64,000 nt of DNA from Forficula auricularia (taxonomy: Eukaryota; Arthropoda; Insecta; Dermaptera; Forficulidae): contig JALMQS010000085.1 in assembly GCA_024734495.1 (NCBI GenBank), positions 12,934,048-12,998,047 of the forward strand, read 5' to 3'. This document shows, piece after piece, positions 49,801 through 57,000 of this stretch. The position numbers and the translations under genes are program-made. Under the pieces are notes generated by a model. It did no database searches. It was not told the DNA's origin and worked only from the letters and a program-made list of their open reading frames with translations. Positions within the stretch are counted from its first letter, which is position 1. The number at the start of each line of letters is the position of its first letter.

Positions 49801-50743
49801 TTTTCATGTTCCATTTGAAAAAAATAGTTATCAAAACATTGTTTTTAGATTAAGGCTTTAGTACCTGGAACCACCGAGCGATGCACGGTAACCCCTGACC
49901 CCCCTCCCGAAACCACACACCTCGCCCCCATCCTGCACCCCCAACCGCGCCTCCCACCCCCGGATCCCCACATCTGCACCCCACATCCACCTCCCGCACC
50001 CAGTTTTTGCATTTCTAGCTTTCTAGTAGTGGTCTACATATTATGTGTATATTTACATTATGTGTACACCAATTTGCCCACATTCGTTCATATTGATAAA
50101 CATTATAAATAAATAAATAGGAAAATAATAATAAAAAAAATAATCGTATAGGATCTGAAATAAAAACATAAAATTAAATAAGATTTGTTTTCAAGTTATA
50201 TAAAAAAAAGCCACTTCAACCACTTTATTTGTAAACACACCTGTAATGTTATGATTTAGACACCTGTTAATTAAAAACAAACAAAAAATTCCTAATTTTA
50301 ATATAATATATTAATATTTGCTATAACCTATTAGTGGGTTTTAAAATTAAAAAACCAATTAATAAATAAAAGATAATTGAAAAAAATGTAAACAAACATT
50401 TTTATTGAGATTTTCATCTGTCAATAATTACTTTAATTAAGAAAAGATCAATTAAGATGAAATTTGTCGAGGTCCAGACCTAGCCAGATCGTTTTCTCAC
50501 CCTCAAAACTTGTTAATAGAATTTGTTTCATCAAAATCGGTAGAGCCGTTTTCAAAATAGAACTAAGATAGAAATATATAAAAACAATTTTTGCTCGTTT
50601 AATAAGAGTAGATAGATAGATAGTTATTCCTTCCTTACTTTATTTTTATGTTTATGGTGGTTGTCTTTGGGATTCCATATGCAAGGCTCATTTCGATACA
50701 TTTCGATAAACTTAAACGTCTCTTCAGTAGTCCACCTTGCCAT
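43501..50743 (-). CDS. MADF-domain protein (Adf-1-like transcription factor family), 3 exons, 255 aa
   Basis: Exons 50743-50639, 49752-49489 and 43899-43501 join in phase 0 twice. The MADF fold, a Myb/SANT-like DNA-binding domain, spans residues 1 to about 105. Seen: W-x5-FIEMYRNEPCIWNP, then VNDSWERIADSMG, LKKKKESLMTMFR and the closing aromatic block PSWIFYEPMAIFL. An acidic serine-rich linker with a basic RVRLKRPRSS follows, then a C-terminal helical region (VLYGKLLAIKLREF ... IDGLIMKK) like that of many insect MADF proteins; a clear BESS motif is not seen. Likely a nuclear sequence-specific regulator; targets unknown. The start is the only ATG giving the full MADF N-terminus. All introns have GT-AG ends. 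The NELF-A gene lies divergently 2.9 kb away. Confidence 0.9.
43912..44430. other. MADF intron 2 sequence, no gene
   Basis: Unremarkable AT-rich intron sequence without recognised repeats. Confidence 0.5.
44431..44782. mobile_element. MITE with about 45-bp inverted repeats
   Basis: ACCAAATACTGTATATAAC and CAATACAGGACAG words recur as complement at the right end (to 44782). TA-like flanks suggest a Tc1/mariner type. Confidence 0.65.
44800..45540. other. MADF intron 2 sequence; hAT right-end fragment at about 45108-45132
   Basis: gggccgcgggttggacatccctg resembles the right terminus of the hAT type whose left end is at 27933. No partner end was found nearby. Confidence 0.4.
45690..45950. mobile_element. 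Foldback MITE
   Basis: catttgaattgaaggttattt and ggtaaccatgacaattcag-type arms of about 120 bp meet near 45815. Related AT-rich ends occur near 32160 and 62880. Confidence 0.65.
46188..46226 (-). ncRNA. Hammerhead relic, left arm of Penelope element 2
   Basis: Minus strand CTGAAGA (46218-46212) and GAAACGTC, but the 3' half of stem II is deleted, so probably inactive. Confidence 0.5.
46575..46836 (+). mobile_element. LINE 3'-end fragment with A-tail
   Basis: Same 3' end as 15091-15412: a frameshifted NWNSLP relic, then the aatgcaagggtctttcgaga 3' UTR and an A-rich tail. Confidence 0.7.
46853..47139. mobile_element. hAT MITE (287 bp) with G/C homopolymers
   Basis: Termini CAAGGGCGGATCCAGG and CCTGGATCCGCCCTTG, perfect 8-bp duplication ATGACACC (46845-46852, 47140-47147). 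Contains runs of 9-14 G and C. Confidence 0.9.
47241..47495 (+). pseudogene. Penelope GIY-YIG endonuclease C-terminal fragment
   Basis: Frame reading KTALAAHHFNLNHQFEF, ILDFETN, SEMIHI, then an in-frame TAA (47403-47405), then NFRTDIRNLLSGIYSFLL. This is the conserved C-terminal part of the Penelope-like endonuclease domain. It marks the interior of the surrounding inverted arms. Confidence 0.75.
47511..48367 (-). mobile_element. Helentron-like element, family B, copy 1
   Basis: On the minus strand it begins TACTTTACCATACAGGGTAT (hairpin) then GGTCAAGTATTGTAATCG, the same architecture as family A, and ends with GTGG-ATGG-CCAC and cagaacacgtcagct. It holds three to four tandem units of about 120 bp containing tttttgcatttttagacttctg and C-runs. 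Confidence 0.75.
48506..49161 (+). mobile_element. Solo LTR (656 bp)
   Basis: Starts TGTGGGATCC, ends CCCTACA, flanked by TTAT (48502-48505 and 49162-49165). GC-rich U3, TATAAAG at 48882, AATAAA at 49090. The matching arm at 46290-46310 lacks it and shows the empty site with a single TTAT. No internal retroelement sequence remains; family unassigned, probably Ty3/gypsy. Confidence 0.88.
49235..49285 (+). ncRNA. Hammerhead ribozyme motif, right arm of Penelope element 2
   Basis: CTGAAGA (49243-49249), stem II GTCGGC-AAA-GTCGAC (one G-A or wobble mismatch), GAAAC (49266-49270), AACGTT palindrome. Core complete. Confidence 0.72.
49489..49752 (-). CDS. MADF gene exon 2
   Basis: 88 codons, acceptor ttgtag, donor GAA|GTATAT. 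If the donor were skipped, 16 further codons would read to a stop at 49438. Confidence 0.9.
49861..50612 (-). mobile_element. Helitron-like element H1, complete copy, in MADF intron 1
   Basis: Minus strand starts TCTACTCTTATTAAACGAGC at 50612 and ends with the CCG(T/A)GC...GCTCGG hairpin and CCAGGTAC. It contains a C-rich block (49895-50000 plus strand). The last bases do not fit the CTRR rule well, so Helitron-like is safer than Helitron. Confidence 0.7.
50639..50743 (-). CDS. MADF gene exon 1
   Basis: 35 codons from MARWTTEETFKF to HKNK, donor AAA|GTAAGG. The best match to the start of MADF domains. Confidence 0.88.
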
Positions 50744-50789
50744 GATAAACTATTATTTGTTATTGATAAATTATATATAAATATACAAA

Positions 50790-51160
50790 GATCATTTATA
50801 AGGTAAGAATTGAAAATGAGTGAGAACAGACAAGTAATATTGGCCTGCCAATGTTGGCCCAATGTGACAAGCCCCCTGGCAGCATACATTGGTAGTAATA
50901 TTGGTCAATACAAGCCAACACCATGGCGTTGGCTTGAATCATAGATTGCAGATTTATATATGGCATGAATTGGCCCATAGTGTAGAGGGGCCATAAGAAA
51001 TATCAGATAGAATATTTCTTATTAAAAAAAAAACAACTGATGATGGTCAAATCTTTAAAACTAATAGATTATATGAGGCGACGGTAAAAAGCACAATGTC
51101 AAAGAAAAATCTAATTAATTTCTTAGCCTCTAGGGCGGCAGCACTATCACCTGATTTTTT
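50790..51160. other. Region upstream of the MADF gene, no gene seen
   Basis: Presumed promoter side of the MADF gene. The frame fragments here have no recognisable domain. Confidence 0.4.
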
Positions 51161-51220
51161 TCAACTACAAGTTGCGTACCAGTCACTGTGCCTATACAAA
51201 TAAATAATATTATTGGTAAA

Positions 51221-51419
51221 GGGATATCTTGGAGGGGGAGGTGGGAAAGAAGAGGGGAAGGGAAGACTGAGATTAGAATATTTCAGCCAAATAATTGAGG
51301 GATAAGCGGATGCCAGACATTTAGAGAGGTTAAACAGCTGGCGGGGGACAGAGTCAGTGGAGACGGATTGTTGCATCAAACCAGTCTTAGGACTGTATGC
51401 TAATGATGATGATGATGAT
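51221..51419 (+). mobile_element. LINE 3'-end fragment, GATGAT tail
   Basis: Matches the last 200 bp of the copy at 56375-56703, ending in an ATG/ATGATG microsatellite. Confidence 0.7.
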
Positions 51420-51729
51420 TGGTAAGCAAAGCTATTTGTCTGTTATTTCAAGCGCCAATTTCGTTTTCAAAAGGGTTCCCCCACTCTGCTCACCTCTCCC
51501 GCCCCTATCTTAGTTATTGGACCGCTCCCAGGGTGCAGCACTCAAAACGAATATTGACCCGGGGATTTAAAAATATAATTTGATTCCGTCTAATCGGTTT
51601 TTAATTAAAAGTGCAGTAGATCAATATTAATGTAATTATTAATATTATAATAAATATTATTAATATTATTTACAATATTTTTATTAAATCAAACCACGTA
51701 ATAGAACCGAATATGTGCAAACGACTCCG

Positions 51730-51850
51730 GTTCGGTTAATATATATTCAGTTCGGCTCGGTTGGGTTTGTATAGCTCCTTTTCGGGCTGGCATTTAGACG
51801 GTTCGGTTGGCTGACGCCGAACTGAATATATATTAACCGAACCACCGAAA
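51730..51850. repeat. Inverted repeat, GGTTCGGTTAATATATATTC family
   Basis: ggttaatatatattcagttcgg and its complement flank about 65 bp. A single arm is also seen near 36985. Confidence 0.6.
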
Positions 51851-52259
51851 GTTAAGTCCGGACGGGGTGTGTTTTGGACTCACATTTTTTTTCTAATCAA
51901 ACACACATTGAAAACCGAACAGCCAATCGTCGGATATAAATAATAGTGAAAAAAGCACCTTGGACTCTTGTATTTCAGTGAAGAAAAAAATGAGGGCATC
52001 TGATTTTCGGTTCAGCCAAAAGTATTGCTGTATAAAAACAGTGTCAATTGAAAAAGTATGTTTAATGAGACTCCTTTTATATGAACTATATATTTTATAA
52101 TGAGCGATTTGAATTCTCGCTCTCTTTTATTATAATATATATAAAAATAATGATTTATCGCCAAGTTGACATTCATTAGTTCAGCGCGACAAGGGGTAAT
52201 GGTGCGCCACTGGTGGGGGAACATTGATGACAGTGAACCTGGCGGTGAGAAAACATAAC

Positions 52260-52670
52260 ATCACTTAGGCCCACAGCTTTGTTTGAGCCTCAATTTGTCC
52301 TAACATTAAATTGTTTAGATAGCAGTACTATGATGTTTTTCTTATTATTTATTTGATCTCAAATGAGGCAATTAAAACCGTGAGAACCAATGTACTATTG
52401 AAAAACTGAGGGTGAGTGGACTGATTTTTGTTTCTTGATTGTATTGCAATTGTAAAGTTTTATGTGTTTGTACTTTTTAGACTGATGATGGCTTGAGAGT
52501 GTCGACCGAAACTATCTCCCAGTTCAAAATAAATAAATTGATAAGGACATAGAAGATTTTGTTTTTCTTAAGAGTCTTTTTTCTCCTTACGAGAACCTAA
52601 TAACTGTTCTCACGGTTTTAATTGCCTCATTTGAGATCAAATAAATAATAATTAAATTTGAAAGATATTA
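52260..52670 (+). mobile_element. Penelope-type repeat with hammerhead
   Basis: Bounded by gatctcaaatgaggcaattaa and its complement (52340-52380 and 52618-52650), with a hammerhead core between. Confidence 0.6.
52475..52525 (+). ncRNA. Hammerhead-like motif
   Basis: CTGATGA (52482-52488), weak stem II (GG/CC with a long loop), GAAAC (52508-52512). Confidence 0.5.
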
Positions 52671-52759
52671 ATTTGCCGATGGTAATAGATTCAAATTTAC
52701 TAGAAAATCATAAGATGGTGTCATCTATTAAATCCGATGAAATGGAATATTTTTAATTA

Positions 52760-52868
52760 TATGTCAGAGGGGTTGTTTTTCACCCCCTCGGGAATCGAAC
52801 CCGAGTGCCAGTAACAGCAATCCGGGCCACCTGGCTCCACCCTGCGGGATACGAACCTCTCTGACATA
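52760..52868 (-). repeat. tRNA-derived repeat with TATGTCAGA inverted ends
   Basis: Minus strand shows A-box-like and B-box (GGTTCGATTCC) elements between tatgtcagag termini. A broken palindromic copy lies at 53160-53225 inside a duplicated flank (52670-52755 and 53045-53150, reversed at 53225-53290). Confidence 0.6.
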
Positions 52869-53606
52869 TGCAAACGCGTAAAATATTTTACTCAAAGATT
52901 GTTATCTTAATTTGTAAAATTTCGCGATATAGTGATTCTAAATTTAAACATATAGCCATGCCATATAATTTAAATAAAGGTGGTTGAGTGTTTCGAATTT
53001 TGAAAAAATTCAAAATTCGAAGGGCAATGGAATGACCTTTCCTAATTTAATATGAAAGATATTAATTTGCCGATGGTAATAGATTCAAATTTACTAGAAA
53101 ATCATACGATGGTGCTCCATTAAATCCGATGAAACGGAATATTTTTAATTATATAAAACAGGTTGTTTTCACCCCTCGGGAATCGAACCTGCTCCGATTC
53201 CCGAGGGGGTGAAAAACAACCCCTCTGACATATAATTAAAAATATTCCATTTCATCGGATTTAATAGATGACACCATCTTATGATTTTCTAATAATTAAA
53301 TTGTTTTTTTTTTTGAATCAACAGTTTTCTATCTCTTTCAATCAACCTCTGTTCTTTTAGTAGCGCCATCTTTGGCAAGTTTACAATTCTTGTCCAGCTT
53401 TTCAATTATAAAACTTTTTTTATTAGTGATGCATATTTATACTATTTAATGTTTAAGTTTTCTATATATTGTGTTCATTTATAGTTCATGATTATTATTA
53501 AATTATTCCTATCGCCTATATTGTGATTCTATGTCGCAAATTGCAGCTAATAAATAATCCGTTTCGCTTATATAAATAAATAACTAACTAAATTGTAGCA
53601 CAAATA

Positions 53607-53816
53607 ATGGCCAACGTACGGGACAGTGACACTTCGCTCTGGCTCCATAATAAACTCGGAACCTCAAATGACTCGTGGACGGGCGGGTCCATTTGTTCAC
53701 AACTCAACGCAGAGGTTTTAAGAAATATTAAAGATTGCTTTCCCGATTTGCAAACCCAAGTCAAATTGAAATTGTTATTGTCATTTTTTCATATTCCACG
53801 GAGAAATGTCGAAGAG
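53607..53816 (+). CDS. Nelf-A: NELF-A exon 1
   Basis: 70 codons, donor GAG|GTTAGT, phase 0. About 300 bp upstream (53300-53606) is AT-rich 5' flank without a clear TATA box. Confidence 0.95.
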
Positions 53817-54002
53817 GTTAGTTTCTCGGATTTGTTTTCATCACCTCAATCACTATCTATTCCATTTAATTATAAATCGATATTCATATACAAAATTATT
53901 ATCAAATTCTTTGTGATACAATTCTTAAATGATTACTTTATTTATATATACATATTTTCGTTATCTCCGGACTCACAATTTATAATCAATTAAATTGTTT
54001 AA

Positions 54003-54038
<36 letters not shown>

Positions 54039-57000
54039 TTTGCTATAAAGTATTAGTGGGTTTTAAAATTAAAAAAACTAATTAATAAATAAAAGATAAT
54101 TGAAAAAAATGTAAACAAACTTTTTTATTGTGATTTTCATCTATCAATAATTACTTTAATTAAATGAGCAATTCTTGTATATATATAGATGGGAATTGTA
54201 GTATATATATAAATTTACTACAATTCTCAATTCCCATCTGTCTGATTCTTTGGGGAATCGAAACAGATGAATTTTGTTCAGATATTCAATAATAAATTTT
54301 ATTTAGAATGTTTATATGTTAACATTAAATGAAAGCGAAAGTTAAAAACTTTTATAGAGTATTTTAGTGTTTTCCTAAACAGGAGTGAGAAATTAATATA
54401 AATTATCTTTTTATGTTTAGCTCCTTTGTATTAATAATAGAAAATTTTGAAATGGATAAATGAAATTTAATAAATGTTCATGTTGAATTATTTATTATTG
54501 TAAATTACTAGTTTCGCCATTGTTTGGCTCATCAGACCTATTTACATTTTTTGTTTATAAAATTTTTTTGATTGAACAATACATTTCACTGGGAAATCAC
54601 AGATAACATGTGCACAATAGATCAGTTTTTATCCATTCCTGACGGACCAGTTCCAGAAAGTATACATTCGACGGGAGACAGTCCAAGAGTTAAAAAGTGC
54701 ACAAAGAGAAACAAAGAGGTTGTCCTATGCTTGATGCAAATAAACATACACACATATATATCGAGATGATATATCTGTATATATATTATTTATTTGTTTG
54801 AGACTATAGTTTCGAAGACTTGGTCTTCATCATCAGTCTTTCTTCAATTATAAATGTTTTTCATGGAGTCAATATCCATATCGATATTGAAAACTTGGTG
54901 TTCCTTCTCCATATGATATTGACTCCATGAAAAACATTTATAATTGAAGAAAGACTGATGATGAAGACCAAGTCTTCGAAACTATAGTCTCAAACAAATA
55001 AATAATATATATACAGATATATCATCTCGATATATATGTGTGTATGTTTATTTGCATCAAGCAGAGGACAACCTCTTTGTTTCTCTTTGTGAATCAACAA
55101 CTCTGCTACTCTCGGCAAAACAAAAACTTTTCAATTAAGTTAAAAAGTGGTTAAATATTTAAAAATAGTATCTCCATGTCAAATCACATCCCCAAGGGAC
55201 GATCCACCATGATCGACTGGCTATGAACTCGAATTACGTCTTGATATTAATGAGATGTCTATTTTTAAAAAAAAAAATTATTTTGAATACAAAAATAGAT
55301 CTATAATTACAGTTTTATATTTTCCATGCCCATTATAGAAATCGGCGAATTTATAGTCTTGTTGTTTATTTAATGTATTTGGTTCATTGTTTATAAAAAG
55401 ACTTTCCACAAAAAGTTCTCGATATAAGAATAACAACATCTCAAAAAATGAAACAAACTACATTTATATAAAACTGTCATATCTAGGATGTATCAATAAT
55501 GACTTCAGGAGAACGTTGATAGCAGGCAAAACAATAAAAATATGCAACACCAGTGACAACAAAATACAAAAAATGTTTACTTCCAACTATGAAGGCACCA
55601 ACAATAACAATGAATTCAACATAGTATACAAATACCAGTGTAGTTGTGACAGCACATACTGTATATCGGAACGATAAAGAACAAAAATCAACGATTGTAT
55701 CAACATGATCTCAATGTTAGAAATAAAAATATCAACCACACAGCTTTAACGGAGCATCTAATCCTAACGGGGCATGAGCTTGACAAGAATAATTTTAAAA
55801 ATGTTTACAAGGACAACAACAGTTTTAAGAGATTTTTTGTGGAAAGTCTTTTTATAAACAATGAACCAAATACATTAAATAAACAACAAGACTATGAATT
55901 CGCCGATTTCTATAATGGGCATGGAAAATATAAAACTGTAATTATAGATCTATTTTTACATTCAAAATATTTTTTTTTTTTAAAATAGACATCTCATTAA
56001 TATCAAGAGGTAATTCGGGTTCATAGCCAGTCGATCATGGTGGATCGTCCCTTGGGGATGTGATTTGACATGGAGATACTATTTTTAAATATTTTACCAC
56101 TTTTTAACTCTTGGACTGTCTCCCGTCGAATGTATACTTTCTGGAACTGGTCCGTCAGGAATTGATAAAAACTGATCTATTGTGCACATGTTATTTTTGT
56201 GATTTCCCAGTGAAATGTATTGTTCAGTCAAAAAAATTTTATAAACAAAAAATGTAAATAGGTCTGATGAGCCAAACAATGGCGAAACTAGTAATTTACA
56301 ATAATAAATAATTCAACATGAACATTTATTAAATTTCATTTATCCATTTCAAAATTTTCTATTATTAATACGAAATGGATGGATAAAATTACAAATGAAG
56401 AAGTTCTTGGAAGAATCGGAGAAAGAAGAACCTTGTGGAAGAGTCTGAAGAAGAGAAGAGGTCAGATGATGGGACACACACTGAGACATGAGGGACTGCT
56501 TAGGGGATGATATCTTGGAGGGGAGGTGGGAAAGAAAAGGGGAAGGGGAAGACCCAGATTAGAATATTTCAACCAAATAATTGGGGATATGGGATGCCAG
56601 ACATTTAGAGAGGTCAAACAGCTGGCGGGGGACAGAGTCGAGTGGAGACGGATTGTTGCATCAAACCAGTCTTAGGACTGTATACTCAATGATGATGATG
56701 ATGATTAATACGAAGGAGCTAAACATAAAAAGATAATTTATAAAAACTTTTATGTTTTATTGTTTCGATTCCCCAAAGAATCAGACAGATGGGAATTGTA
56801 GTAAATTTATAAGAACCATTCTATTAGGAAAATAGAAGAAAAGCGCACTTGAGCTAAAGAGTTGAATATATATATATAAAATTGGCTTATAGGATCTAGT
56901 GAGGGGATCCATCGCCTAAATGGAGAAGGCATCTGCGGGCTTAACGCGGAAGATGTCGGATCATACCCGGCTGGGTCCTGTATCTTTTTTCAACTCTTGG

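Larger units (their letters stand above)
54700..55138. mobile_element. Hammerhead foldback element (439 bp) inserted in a Penelope arm
   Basis: Flanked by the 11-bp duplication GTTAAAAAGTG (54689-54699, 55139-55149). Near-perfect arms of about 160 bp meet near 54890; a one-sided tail (55090-55138) carries ctctgctactctcggcaaaa. No ORF. Confidence 0.9.
54200..56830 (+). mobile_element. Penelope-like element 1 with inverted arms, in NELF-A intron 1
   Basis: Left arm (54200-54699, resuming 55150-55390) and right arm (55830-56374, resuming 56704-56830) are inverted copies at high identity. The unique centre holds the GIY-YIG endonuclease relic. The left arm was invaded by a hammerhead foldback, the right arm by a LINE fragment. 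Each arm has a hammerhead core. Reverse transcriptase is absent, so it is a truncated, non-autonomous remnant. Confidence 0.82.

Noticed and set aside
49858..49861. CTAA as a canonical CTRR Helitron end for H1
   Set aside because: Other H1 copies have different bases after GGTAC, so the match at this copy is probably flank, not element.
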